Counted from the stretch's first letter, positions 1 to 8,872 are shown. The stretch is DNA of 64,000 nucleotides from PNON01 sp964387025 (GCA_964387025.1 CAYLUZ010000007.1:199579-263578); one strand, 5' to 3'. Program-made: numbers and translations. The notes: generated from the letters alone by a model not told the origin.

Positions 1-473
1 TCATCAATGGAAAAGGTATATTGTTAGTCGGTCATTCAGAAGCTGGAAAATCGACAACAACCAAGATGCTCATGGACGCAGGGAGAGATAGAAAGAGCAA
101 GACAGCGATGCAAGTTGAAATCTTATGCGATGATCGCAATATTCTACGCAGAAAAGAAGACGGTTGGTATATTTATGGTACCTGGAGTCACGGCGATATC
201 CCTGATGTGTCACCATCTTCTGCTCCATTGCACGCAATTTGTTTTATAGAGCAAGCAGTCGAAAATCAAATCAAACCTCTGCTTAATAAAAAAGATATCT
301 ATAGCCGTTTAATGTCCCATGTGGTCAAACCGCTGGCCACTGCTGATTGGTGGCAGAAAACAATCGACCATATAGAGAAGTGCACGAGGGAAGTATCATT
401 TTATGTGATGCGATTTGATAAAACTGGAGCAATCGTACCTGAGATAGAAAGAGTATTGTTAGATGAGGGATAA
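1..473 (+). CDS. HprK-like serine kinase family protein (5' end outside window)
   Basis: This is the C-terminal part of a P-loop kinase of the HPr-kinase/PEP-carboxykinase fold found in peptide-modification clusters. Reading is open from base 3, so the start lies before the window; 156 residues are visible. The Walker A loop GHSEAGKST lies at bases 30-56, an Asp-Asp pair (CDD) follows about 25 residues later, and YGTWSHGD matches the conserved Gly-Thr-Trp region of the family. In the lasso-peptide kinase branch such enzymes phosphorylate the C-terminal Ser of the precursor; the next gene is a small peptide ending in Ser, so that role is plausible but inferred. The peptide gene starts 200 bases downstream with its own promoter. 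A true HPr kinase of carbon regulation is less likely because of the neighbours. Confidence 0.75.
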   Translation, partial: INGKGILLVGHSEAGKSTTTKMLMDAGRDRKSKTAMQVEILCDDRNILRRKEDGWYIYGTWSHGDIPDVSPSSAPLHAICFIEQAVENQIKPLLNKKDIYSRLMSHVVKPLATADWWQKTIDHIEKCTREVSFYVMRFDKTGAIVPEIERVLLDEG

Positions 474-597
474 TTTATTAGGATGAGAATTAATATTTGG
501 TTTGAGTGTTACTTAGAACAGATGATGTTTTCCAATTATTGCAAAAAATATGCTTAATAACGCTCAAATATTAAGTGAAATCCCATAAAAAAATCAT

Positions 598-626
598 TTG
601 TAATTAATTCTTTATTGATATATAAT
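598..626 (+). promoter_or_regulatory. Probable sigma70-type promoter of the precursor peptide
   Basis: TTGTAA at 598-603 and a perfect TATAAT at 621-626 are separated by 17 bases. The start codon of the peptide lies 48 bases past the -10 box. The flanking DNA is very AT-rich, so the -35 box is only moderately convincing. Confidence 0.55.
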
Positions 627-673
627 AATACAAAATGTAATTATTGTAATTATGATTAAGGGATGGTGAAAAA

Positions 674-886
674 TTGGCTACACAAATTAAAAAAATATGG
701 AAAAGACCCGAATTAACTGTCCTTACAAGAAATACACCTGAGGAAAGTGTACTGTGGTTTTGCAAGGTTCATTCTACTGGTGGACATCCTTTTAACTATG
801 CAGATGGTTGCCAACAAAAGATGGATGGGACATGCGCTCCTGGTTCACAGTGTTGCTGTTCCTGCCAATCTGGTAGTCCTTCATAA
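674..886 (+). CDS. Cys-rich RiPP precursor peptide, 70 aa
   Basis: This is a small peptide that looks like the substrate of the neighbouring radical SAM enzyme. It begins with TTG, preceded by AAGGGA at 658-663; no in-frame ATG fits better. The N-terminal leader is charged and contains WKRPEL at residues 9-14, which resembles the YxxPxL motif that PqqD-type recognition elements bind in lasso leaders. TPEESVL follows at 21-27. The rest is a core with seven Cys (30, 46, 54, 60, 61, 62, 64), many Gly and Ser, and a C-terminal Ser70. It has no membrane segment. Its own promoter and a strong terminator flank it. I infer that cysteines are crosslinked or act as thioether donors and that Ser70 may be phosphorylated; neither is shown by sequence alone. 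Confidence 0.75.
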   Translation: MATQIKKIWKRPELTVLTRNTPEESVLWFCKVHSTGGHPFNYADGCQQKMDGTCAPGSQCCCSCQSGSPS

Positions 887-956
887 TTCTTATGTAATCA
901 AAATATATAATTTATAGTTAATTAGATTAAAAATACAATTTAGGTAATTGGATGAT

Positions 957-985
957 AAAAATGGTGTTTATAACACCATTTTTTT
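957..985 (+). terminator. Rho-independent terminator after the precursor peptide
   Basis: Perfect 12-base arms (957-968 and 972-983) surround a three-base loop TAT, and the hairpin runs into seven T residues at 979-985. It stands between the peptide gene and the radical SAM gene, so the peptide can be made in excess of the enzymes by partial readthrough. Confidence 0.85.
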
Positions 986-1080
986 ATCTAGATTAGATGG
1001 CACATCATTTATGTAATAATAAACAATAGTAATACGGGTAAAATGGTAGAATTCACATACCACTTCAAGAGGAAACATTA

Positions 1081-2193
1081 ATGACCAGTACTTCGACCAT
1101 TGAAATTCAAGATCTTCCCCTCTGGGCCAAAATGAAAAGCAAGGGAGCATTATTTTCATTTGATATTGAGATCACCGCGCGCTGCAACAATAACTGCCGT
1201 CATTGCTATATCAACTTGCCGGCTGGTGATAAAGAAGCCAAAGCGCTAGAACTATCTCCGGTCGAGATTGGTAAGATCGCTGATGAAGCTGTTAAGATGG
1301 GAGCAGTATGGTGCCTGATCACCGGTGGAGAACCGTTATTACGCCCTGATTTTGAAGAAATCTATTTGGTGCTCAAACGTAAAGGTTTACTGGTTTCTGT
1401 TTTCACCAATGCCACCCTGGTCAATGAAAAGCACATTGCACTGTTCAAGAAATACCCGCCCCGAGATATTGAAGTGACTGTTTACGGTGCGACCCGTGAA
1501 AGCTATGAACGGATCACTCGACTTCCGGGTTCATTCGACATGTTCATGCGCGGGTTGGATATACTATTCTCTGCTGGAGTGAAAGTCCGATTAAAAGCCA
1601 TGGCCTTACGTGGAAACCTTGAAGAAATGGAGTTCATCTCAAATTTTTGCCGTCAGCGTACCAAAGATTACTTCCGCTTCGACCCGGTGCTGCATATGCG
1701 CTTTGATGGGAATCAGTCTCGGAATGAAGAGATAAGATCTGAGCGGTTGTCATCTGAAGATATTATTGCGCTTGAAAAAGCGGACCCTGAACGGTTTATG
1801 TCTCTGCAAAATAATTGCGATGAATTGATCAATGCAGAATTTACTCATTTTGGTTGTGATCATCTCTTTCACTGCGGTGCAGGAAATGGCAGTTTTACTG
1901 TCAGCTATGATGGAAAATTCCGTTTATGCTCATCCCTCTGGGCGCCTGGCACAACATACGATCTAAGAAATGGGTCGCTTGCCGAAGCTTGGAACGATCT
2001 GATCCCTAAAGTAAGAGATATGCGCTCACAGAATTCACGTTTTCTGGAAACATGCCGCAAATGTGAGCTGATCAACCTCTGCCTGTGGTGTGCAGCTCAT
2101 GCATACCTGGAGACAGGTGAAATGGACGGGGAGACTCCGTACTTCTGCCAGGTGGCGCATGCACGAGCGGCTATGCTTCGAGATCATGCATGA
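1081..2193 (+). CDS. Radical SAM/SPASM peptide maturase
   Basis: This is a 370-residue radical SAM enzyme with a SPASM domain, the class that installs carbon-carbon or thioether links in ribosomal peptides. The cluster-binding motif C35-NNN-C39-RH-C42 sits after a short N-terminal stretch, followed by GGEP at 82-85, which contacts SAM. The SPASM part carries C246, C259, C265, C283, C325, C328, C334, C337 and C356, enough for two auxiliary iron-sulfur clusters. The ATG start has AGAGGAAA a few bases upstream. A PqqE-type recognition domain is not evident within the protein, so a separate leader-binding protein may lie upstream of the window. The Cys-rich peptide next to it is the obvious substrate; the bond formed cannot be told from the sequence. 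Confidence 0.9.
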   Translation: MTSTSTIEIQDLPLWAKMKSKGALFSFDIEITARCNNNCRHCYINLPAGDKEAKALELSPVEIGKIADEAVKMGAVWCLITGGEPLLRPDFEEIYLVLKRKGLLVSVFTNATLVNEKHIALFKKYPPRDIEVTVYGATRESYERITRLPGSFDMFMRGLDILFSAGVKVRLKAMALRGNLEEMEFISNFCRQRTKDYFRFDPVLHMRFDGNQSRNEEIRSERLSSEDIIALEKADPERFMSLQNNCDELINAEFTHFGCDHLFHCGAGNGSFTVSYDGKFRLCSSLWAPGTTYDLRNGSLAEAWNDLIPKVRDMRSQNSRFLETCRKCELINLCLWCAAHAYLETGEMDGETPYFCQVAHARAAMLRDHA

Positions 2194-2247
2194 TTTCTGG
2201 TTGGGGATATAATTCAATAAATACTGAATCTATCCACACCTGCCTCT

Positions 2248-4074
2248 ATGAATAGTTGGTTCTCCTACCTCAAAAACGGCCTTTCACGAGCCATGCCTCC
2301 CGATCGGATCGCGGGGCAGCGTGGATATACCGGCAATTGGGCTAATCTTAAGAACCTACGCCCCTTTATATCCCGGCACCTGCGTAAGGGTATTTTTGGT
2401 GCAGTCTTCGTTATTATTACCGCCCTGCTAACATTCCCTCCACCGCTAATCACGAAATATATCACGGATGACGTCATCCTCGGGAAGAAGCTTGGTCTAC
2501 TGGCTGGGGGAGTACTGTTGTTCATTGCCGTGAAACTGGCGGACAAGCTTTTCACCGTCATGCAGGATTATTATTTTGCCAGGTTCGAGCAGGAGATCCT
2601 ATTAGATATTCAACAGGATCTGCTGGAACACACGCTCCAGCTTCCCAAATCCTTTTTCGATGAGAAAGAAACCGGTTATTTAATGTCGCGCATCTCCTCG
2701 GATGTGCAGCGCCTGCGTTGGTTCTTTTCCAGTACCCTGGTTTATATATTCAGTCAAGCAATACGATTTATCGGAGGAATCATCTTTCTCTTCTACCTGG
2801 AATGGCGGCTTGCTTTGATCGTAATGTTGCCCCTACCTTTCATAATTATTGGTATGGGTTTCTTCACACGAAAAACTCGCATTTTAAGCCATCAGAGCAT
2901 GGAAAAACAGGCTAATGTCTCCCGGCAGATCCAGGAATCTTTGACGACAACCTCGCTCATTAAAGCCTTTACCTCTGAAAAAAGAACTGTCACTAAGATT
3001 ACCGATCAGCTTAAAGCTGCTTTACAGATCTCGATAGAACAAGTCACTGTTGATTCAATGGCCGACCTGGTCATTGGTCTGCTGCCAAGCATCGCAAATG
3101 CAGCAGTCCTGGCCGGTGGAGCTTATCTGATCATAAAAGGCGAATGGAGCCTTGGATCGTTACTGGCATTTCAAGGATACTTGGGTTTTGTTTACAACCC
3201 TGCCCAATACTTGGCCTCTGCCAACTTGCAGATGCAAAACGCCCTAGCTGCCCTGGAAAGGGTCTCAGCGCTGTATGACATAGTTCCGGAAGAAAGTGGT
3301 ACAGGCAGTGTGATCGATCATCTTCGTGGTGAAGTAGAGTTTCAAAATGTCTCGTTCTCCTATACTGAGGATGATGCAGTTTTAGAGGATGTTTCCTGCC
3401 ACATCCAACCGGGGGAGCATATTGCAATCGTCGGTCCAAGCGGAGTAGGTAAGACCACCTTGATCAGTCTGCTGCTTCGATTCTATCAGCCTACCCGTGG
3501 AGATATCCTCTTCGACGGTCAACCGGCGGATTCATATGAACTGCATTCATTGCGTAATCGCATCGGTTATGTATCCCAAAGCTCATTGCTGCTCTCCGGT
3601 ACCATCGTCGAAAATTTGCGATATGGGAATGAAGAAGCTACATTGGAACAGGTCATCCAGGCCTGTAAAGTATCCGGTATCCACGAAACCATAATCAACA
3701 TGAAGGATGGATATGATGCTTTGATCGGTGAGAATGGCGTCAATCTCTCCGAGGGACAGCGGCAGCGATTATCCATTGCTAGAGCAGTAATCAAGAATCC
3801 GGATATCATCATCCTTGATGAGCCCACTTCGGCCCTGGACAGCATCGTCGAGAAATCGATCTTCGACTCTTTACCAAAATTATTGAGTGAGAAAACCATG
3901 TTCGTCGTCGCCCACCGCCTGGCAACCATCCAGAACTCCGATCGGATCCTGCTGCTGAATGAGAAGAAGCTCGTTGCCATGGGTACACACAAATCCCTGC
4001 TCGAAACCAACGATTTTTACCGCACACTAGTTGCAAACCAGCAGCTATCATCCTTTCCATTGGATGGACAATAA
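2248..4074 (+). CDS. ABC exporter, fused permease and ATPase, probable peptide export
   Basis: This is a 608-residue half-transporter with an N-terminal six-helix ABC exporter domain (about residues 45-345) and a C-terminal ATPase. Walker A GPSGVGKTT lies near residue 396, the signature LSEGQRQR near 500, Walker B IIILDEP near 520, and the switch His in AHRLAT near 555. It lacks an N-terminal C39 peptidase domain, so if it exports the modified peptide, the leader must be removed by another protease. It is 54 bases downstream of the radical SAM gene and three bases before the next gene, which fits one operon. A lipid-exporting MsbA-like role is possible from sequence alone, but the context favours the peptide. 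Confidence 0.88.
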   Translation: MNSWFSYLKNGLSRAMPPDRIAGQRGYTGNWANLKNLRPFISRHLRKGIFGAVFVIITALLTFPPPLITKYITDDVILGKKLGLLAGGVLLFIAVKLADKLFTVMQDYYFARFEQEILLDIQQDLLEHTLQLPKSFFDEKETGYLMSRISSDVQRLRWFFSSTLVYIFSQAIRFIGGIIFLFYLEWRLALIVMLPLPFIIIGMGFFTRKTRILSHQSMEKQANVSRQIQESLTTTSLIKAFTSEKRTVTKITDQLKAALQISIEQVTVDSMADLVIGLLPSIANAAVLAGGAYLIIKGEWSLGSLLAFQGYLGFVYNPAQYLASANLQMQNALAALERVSALYDIVPEESGTGSVIDHLRGEVEFQNVSFSYTEDDAVLEDVSCHIQPGEHIAIVGPSGVGKTTLISLLLRFYQPTRGDILFDGQPADSYELHSLRNRIGYVSQSSLLLSGTIVENLRYGNEEATLEQVIQACKVSGIHETIINMKDGYDALIGENGVNLSEGQRQRLSIARAVIKNPDIIILDEPTSALDSIVEKSIFDSLPKLLSEKTMFVVAHRLATIQNSDRILLLNEKKLVAMGTHKSLLETNDFYRTLVANQQLSSFPLDGQ

Positions 4075-4077
4075 TCC

Positions 4078-5328
4078 ATGCAGCTTGATCCAATCGACCA
4101 ACTACTCTGCGATTGCCTGGGTCGCCTATCTGATGCCGAATTAGCGATCTGCCTGGCGAGAGTATCATCTGAGGAATGGGAAGCCCTCGTCCTCCGTTCT
4201 CAAAGTCACGGAGTTTCACCACAGGGTTATAAACGTCTCAAGGATCCTGCCTTCTCCAATAATGTTCCACCCCACATACTTGAAGAGTTGAAAAAGATAT
4301 ACCTGCACACTGCTTATTCGAATACGCTCATCCTGCACAGCCTCGGTAAGGTCCTAAAGGCCTTCAATCTTGTTGATATACCCGTTATCCCGCTTAAAGG
4401 TATACAACTCGCCGAGAACATCTATCAGAATATCGCCCTGCGCGTTATGGGGGATGTAGATCTCCTGGTCCAAAAAAAAGACCTGGACCAGATTCACCAG
4501 CAATTAACTACATTGGGATACACTTCCCGCCCGTACTGGCTCGAAGCGGAGCATGATCTATCACATTCGCTGCCGCCATTTTCCAAACCCAATGCCGCTG
4601 ATCTGGATGTCCATTGGGATTTCGAGAATCCCGACAGCCCATTCAAGGTTGACAACGACGGCCTCTGGCAGCGCGCCATTCCGGTAAAGATCGCCGGCGT
4701 AGATGTCCTCTCCCTGTCGCCCGAAGACTTCCTGTTGCACTTGTGCATGCACACCTCCTACCACCACCACTTTGTGTCAGGGTTGCGATCATTATGTGAC
4801 CTCTCAGCCACCCTCAATACTTATCAATCCATCCTGAATTGGCCGCTTTTCCTGGCACGAACCCACAAATGGGGCGTGGAAAGGTGCGTATTCCTCTCTC
4901 TTTACCTGGCGCAGCTGCTGGTGGGAGCACAAATCCTGCCCGGATTGCTTGATCAACTCAAACCAGTTGATTATGATTCCCGGATTGAGACATGGGCCAT
5001 CCAGCAGATCTTCTCAGAGCTAAAGCATCAACCATATGTCTCGATAAATCTTGCCAAAACCTGGAAACAGCGAAATTTCCTTGCCAAAGTAGCCTTGTTC
5101 ATTAGTTTTATCTTCCCATCTAGAAGTACTATGTCGACAAAATATCCTGTCGCTCCCAATTCCTTAAAGATATATTTTTATTATCCCCGTAGGTGGTTTG
5201 ATTTGCTTTCCAGGCATGGACGATCGCTATGGAACTTGATCTTGGGTAACAAATCTACCTATTTATCCAATCAGAGGAAAATACACGGTTGGGAGCTGGC
5301 TGACTGGCTTTCAAAACCAGATCACTAA
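4078..5328 (+). CDS. Nucleotidyltransferase family protein (NTP_transf_5 type)
   Basis: This 416-residue protein matches the uncharacterised nucleotidyltransferase family often found in lasso and other RiPP clusters. The diagnostic stretch begins with PLKGIQLAENIY near residue 104, followed by RVMGDVDLLV around 122-131, where the two Asp of GDVDLLV are the likely metal ligands. A His-rich region (HTSYHHHF, near residue 225) is also typical. It starts three bases after the exporter gene, so it is translated from the same message. The biochemical reaction of this family is not established to my knowledge; a tailoring step on the peptide is inferred from context. It is the last gene of the peptide cluster; about 530 bases without a convincing gene follow. 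Confidence 0.8.
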   Translation: MQLDPIDQLLCDCLGRLSDAELAICLARVSSEEWEALVLRSQSHGVSPQGYKRLKDPAFSNNVPPHILEELKKIYLHTAYSNTLILHSLGKVLKAFNLVDIPVIPLKGIQLAENIYQNIALRVMGDVDLLVQKKDLDQIHQQLTTLGYTSRPYWLEAEHDLSHSLPPFSKPNAADLDVHWDFENPDSPFKVDNDGLWQRAIPVKIAGVDVLSLSPEDFLLHLCMHTSYHHHFVSGLRSLCDLSATLNTYQSILNWPLFLARTHKWGVERCVFLSLYLAQLLVGAQILPGLLDQLKPVDYDSRIETWAIQQIFSELKHQPYVSINLAKTWKQRNFLAKVALFISFIFPSRSTMSTKYPVAPNSLKIYFYYPRRWFDLLSRHGRSLWNLILGNKSTYLSNQRKIHGWELADWLSKPDH

Positions 5329-5435
5329 TTTCCTGGATTTAGATTACATCTCCCCATTTTCTTACCGATAACAATAAAAACAAATTAATCATTTATTTAT
5401 TGTAATAAATACGTAATATTTCTACGTACTACCTC

Positions 5436-5444
5436 TGATATAAT
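5436..5444 (+). promoter_or_regulatory. Possible extended -10 promoter of the exopolysaccharide operon
   Basis: TGATATAAT is an extended -10 box with TG one base before a perfect TATAAT. No good -35 box is seen at the usual distance. If used, it gives an untranslated leader of about 400 bases before the first gene. Two TACGTA hexamers lie just upstream at about 5410-5428. Confidence 0.4.
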
Positions 5445-5766
5445 TTTAGTGTCTTTCAAATGAAACACAGGAATTGAACGATGAGGGGACAAGTTTTGTG
5501 TACTCAACCAACCATTCTAGTTGCCAATAAGTGGTTGGATTAATTTTAAATGGAACTCGGGTGGTTATAACAACACGGGTGATCAACGAATTCATTATTT
5601 TCGCTATTCGTTGAAATCCCTTTGATGCACAAATTTTATTGGTAGATCTACACAAAAATCACGCCTGCACCGGTGCCGGCAAGCATCCTTTGCAAGACTG
5701 TGTGTTAGAACACTTCCTTCGCCAACCTGCTGATCCATGTCGGGATGGCGGAGCATACCTACCTGT

Positions 5767-5820
5767 CATTGCGAGCGAAACGCGGCAATCCGTATTCCGC
5801 ACCCTGAGCCTGTCGAAGGG
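5767..5820. repeat. Interspersed repeat-like elements in the leader of the exopolysaccharide operon
   Basis: Two short elements stand 11 bases apart: one begins CATTGCGAGCGAAACG (5767-5790), the other is CCCTGAGCCTGTCGAAGGG (5802-5820). I recognise both as sequences that recur between genes in many bacterial genomes. The second can pair its CCCT and AGGG ends. The GC content differs from the AT-rich bases before it. Copy number cannot be judged from one window. Confidence 0.45.
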
Positions 5821-5858
5821 ACACCCCTAATCACCCCAATCTGAAAGGGATTACTATA

Positions 5859-7496
5859 ATGGACCAATTCTATCAAACTGAACCGTCTGATTCCTCTATC
5901 GATATCAAGGAATACATCTACCTTTTCTGGTCTTGGGCCTGGCTAATCATCCTCGCGGGGATAGTCGCCGGGGCGGCTGCCTACTTCATATCCTCACGGC
6001 AGATCCCCGTCTACCAGACCTCCACCCGCCTGCTAGTAAGCAACCCCCCCGCCATCAGCAACGTGGATAACTACAACGCCATGATCACATCCTACACCAT
6101 GCCCAATACCTATTCCGAAATGGTCGTGGATTCCCCCGTCCTGCAGGGTGTCATCGATAAGCTCAAGCTTGACACGACCCCGGATATGCTCAAAGGCAGC
6201 ATCTCTGTCAGCCTGGTTACCGATACGCAGATCCTGGTGGTAACGGTCTCAGATACCGACCCCGTGCGGGCGGCTGATATCGCCAACACCCTCACAGCCG
6301 TCTTCGCCGATCACATCCGCGAGCTGTACTCGCAGCGTTACGCCTCCAGCAAGGAAGGTATCTCGAAGCGAATGGAGGAAATGAGCGCCCAGATCGATGA
6401 AACCAATAAGACGCTGGTAAAAACCTTCAACGAATCTGAACGTCAGCAGTTGCAAGTGCGACTCAACGAATACACAAGCCTGTATTCTGATATGGTGATG
6501 ACTTACGAACAGGTGCGCCTGGCTGAGGCACAGACGAGCGCAAACGTGGTCGTCACCGAACCTGCCACACCCAATAACATGCCGGTCAGCCCGCGCACAT
6601 CCCGCGATACCCTTCTGGCTGTGGTGGTGGGAATGCTCGTGGCCGCCGGCGTGGTCTTTGCCGTGGATATGCTGGACGATACCATCAAGAACCCCGAGGA
6701 AGTGCGCCGCAACTTCAACATCCCCATCCTGGGCGTCATCTCCCGGCATGCCATCACCGAAGGCAAACCCATCTCCGAAGCGGAGCCGCGCTCACCGGTG
6801 GCAGAGGCTTTCCGGTCGCTGCGCACCAACATCAACTTCGCATCCGTCGATACACCGCTGCGCCGCATCCTCATCACCAGCCCCACACCAAAAGACGGCA
6901 AGACCACCATCTCTTCCAACCTGGCAGTCGTGCTGGCCCAGGGCGAGAAGAAGGTCGTGCTGATCGACGCTGACCTGCGCCGGCCGCAGATCCATCACCG
7001 TTTCGGGTTGATGAACCGCTTCGGGCTGAGCGACCTCTTCGTGCAATCGATCGATAAGTTTGCAGACGCGCTGCAGGAAAGCAATTCACCCCGCCTGGCT
7101 ATCATCACCTCGGGCAGCCTGCCCCCCAACCCGGCTGAACTGCTCACCTCAAAGCGCATGGGCACCATTATGGACCTGCTCATGAAAGGCTTCGATACCA
7201 TCCTCATCGATACACCCCCCATTTTGACGGTGACGGATGCCGCCGCCCTCGCCCAGACCGTGGATGGCGTGATTTTGGTGGCCAAGCCCGGCAGCACCAA
7301 GAAGAGCGCTTTCAAGCAGAGCATTGAGACGCTGAAGGCAGTGAAAGCCAATATTTTAGGTGTGGTGCTGAACGAGGTGAACCCCTCCAGCCGCAAGTAC
7401 GGCTATTATTACAACCATTACTACACCAACGGGCATTACTACTACGATGCCGCCGGGAATAAGAAGAGCAAGAAGAAAGAAAAAGCAATCGAATAA
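5859..7496 (+). CDS. Polysaccharide chain-length regulator fused to BY-kinase (Wzz-Wzc type)
   Basis: This 545-residue protein joins a Wzz-type membrane domain to a bacterial tyrosine kinase and controls polymerisation and export of exopolysaccharide. A first membrane helix lies near residues 32-52 and a second near 248-268, with a coiled extracytoplasmic part between them. The kinase carries Walker A DGKTTISSN near residue 347, Walker A' LIDADLRRP near 367, and Walker B ILIDTPP near 448. The C terminus has a dense tyrosine cluster (about residues 515-530, YGYYYNHYY), the expected autophosphorylation site. AAAGGGA lies just ahead of the ATG. The matching phosphatase is probably the low-Mr protein at 23119-23607. 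This gene is clearly more GC-rich than the genes that follow. Confidence 0.92.
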   Translation: MDQFYQTEPSDSSIDIKEYIYLFWSWAWLIILAGIVAGAAAYFISSRQIPVYQTSTRLLVSNPPAISNVDNYNAMITSYTMPNTYSEMVVDSPVLQGVIDKLKLDTTPDMLKGSISVSLVTDTQILVVTVSDTDPVRAADIANTLTAVFADHIRELYSQRYASSKEGISKRMEEMSAQIDETNKTLVKTFNESERQQLQVRLNEYTSLYSDMVMTYEQVRLAEAQTSANVVVTEPATPNNMPVSPRTSRDTLLAVVVGMLVAAGVVFAVDMLDDTIKNPEEVRRNFNIPILGVISRHAITEGKPISEAEPRSPVAEAFRSLRTNINFASVDTPLRRILITSPTPKDGKTTISSNLAVVLAQGEKKVVLIDADLRRPQIHHRFGLMNRFGLSDLFVQSIDKFADALQESNSPRLAIITSGSLPPNPAELLTSKRMGTIMDLLMKGFDTILIDTPPILTVTDAAALAQTVDGVILVAKPGSTKKSAFKQSIETLKAVKANILGVVLNEVNPSSRKYGYYYNHYYTNGHYYYDAAGNKKSKKKEKAIE

Positions 7497-7555
7497 GTAA
7501 TTTATTTTATGTAAGTGGAAAATAAACAGAGATATTTCATTGGAGAACTTTGCAG

Positions 7556-8872
7556 ATGACTATGAAAGATTCACTAATTGAGAAATTGGGATCCAAAACA
7601 ACGAAAGTTGGGATTATCGGATTAGGCTATGTTGGACTTCCGCTCGCAGTAGTTTTTGCGGAAGCTGGATTCGAAGTGATTGGGATCGACCCAATTGTTG
7701 AGAAAGTCGATAAGATAAATGCTGGTGAAAGTTATATCCAAGATGTTCCAACAGAACAAGTAAGTAGGTTACTAAACGCTGGAAAACTGAAAGCCACGAC
7801 AGATTATTCTGTTATAAGTAATTTAGACGCAGTCAGTATATGTGTACCTACACCATTACGAAAAACTGGTGACCCCGATCTTTCCTTTATTGTCAATGCA
7901 ATGGATTCATTATCTACTTATGCCCACGAAGGAATGGTTATTGTTTTAGAGTCATCCACCTACCCGGGAACTACACGAGAAATCATTCTCCCTAAGATTA
8001 AAGCAAATAAGGATTTGATAGCAGGGGATAATATTTTTATTGCTTTCTCACCTGAACGGGTTGACCCCGGAAGAAAAGACTGGACGACAAAAAATACTCC
8101 CAAAGTCGTAGGTGGAATAACGGAAGCATGCTCAGAAGTTGCTTCTATTTGGTATAGCCAGGCTTTGGACAAGGTTGTTCCTGTAAGTTCAACAGAAGTT
8201 GCGGAAATGACCAAATTATTGGAAAACACTTTCCGCATGATAAATATAGGCCTGGTAAACGAGATGGCTATAATGTGCGACCGGTTAGGTGTGGATGTTT
8301 GGGAAGTGATTGAAGCAGCTGCAACCAAACCATTCGGTTTTATGAAATTCAACCCAGGACCTGGTTTGGGCGGACATTGTATCCCTATTGACCCATTGTA
8401 CTTATCTTGGAAGTTAAAGTCTTTGCAATATACAGCCCGTTTTATAGAACTTGCTTCTGAGATCAATACAGCCATGCCCCGGTATACAGTACAAAAAATT
8501 CAGGATGCATTAAATACTCAAGGGAAACCAATAAAAAACAGCCGAGTCTTGATTCTGGGTATCGCATATAAGCCGGATATTGATGATGTTCGTGAATCCC
8601 CGGCAATCGATGTTATCCACTTACTGACTAAAAAAGGAGCATGTGTACGATATCATGACCCATTCATACCAAAATACAAAGAGGATGGTGTTGATATAAC
8701 ATCTGTTTCAGATCTAAATTTTGAAATTTATATGGCTGACATAGTCGTGATCGTTACAAACCACAGCCAATATGATTATGAAATGATCCTGACGAAATCG
8801 AAGTTGATCGTTGATACAAGGAATGCATTAGGGCAAATGGGGAAAAATAATCCGAAAGTCGTGAGACTATAA
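7556..8872 (+). CDS. Nucleotide sugar dehydrogenase (UDP-GlcNAc/UDP-glucose 6-dehydrogenase family)
   Basis: This enzyme oxidises C6 of a UDP-sugar to the uronic acid with two NAD+. The N-terminal Rossmann motif is GLGYVG about 20 residues in, FSPERVDPG is the family signature in the middle, and the catalytic Cys lies in GLGGHCIP near residue 274. The WbpA/WecC-like features suggest UDP-N-acetylhexosamine as substrate, but UDP-glucose cannot be excluded. I chose ATG at 7556 because GGAGA at 7542-7546 is well spaced for it and too close for the TTG at 7550. The stop codon overlaps the start of the epimerase gene by one base, which suggests coupled translation. Confidence 0.9.
   Translation: MTMKDSLIEKLGSKTTKVGIIGLGYVGLPLAVVFAEAGFEVIGIDPIVEKVDKINAGESYIQDVPTEQVSRLLNAGKLKATTDYSVISNLDAVSICVPTPLRKTGDPDLSFIVNAMDSLSTYAHEGMVIVLESSTYPGTTREIILPKIKANKDLIAGDNIFIAFSPERVDPGRKDWTTKNTPKVVGGITEACSEVASIWYSQALDKVVPVSSTEVAEMTKLLENTFRMINIGLVNEMAIMCDRLGVDVWEVIEAAATKPFGFMKFNPGPGLGGHCIPIDPLYLSWKLKSLQYTARFIELASEINTAMPRYTVQKIQDALNTQGKPIKNSRVLILGIAYKPDIDDVRESPAIDVIHLLTKKGACVRYHDPFIPKYKEDGVDITSVSDLNFEIYMADIVVIVTNHSQYDYEMILTKSKLIVDTRNALGQMGKNNPKVVRL

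Larger units (their letters stand above)
5329..5858. other. Intergenic region between peptide cluster and exopolysaccharide locus
   Basis: No convincing gene is seen in these 530 bases. The first 120 bases are AT-rich and hold a probable promoter at 5436-5444. The second half is more GC-rich and contains repeat-like sequence at 5767-5820. Short open frames here have no ribosome site or recognisable product. Confidence 0.6.

Noticed and set aside
5639..5830. Short open frame before the BY-kinase gene
   Set aside because: It covers the repeat-like elements, has no ribosome site and shows no protein-like pattern.
6249..6749. Long antisense frames inside the BY-kinase gene
   Set aside because: They are side effects of GC-rich codon use in the kinase gene on the other strand; their translations are low-complexity His/Gly-rich without motifs.
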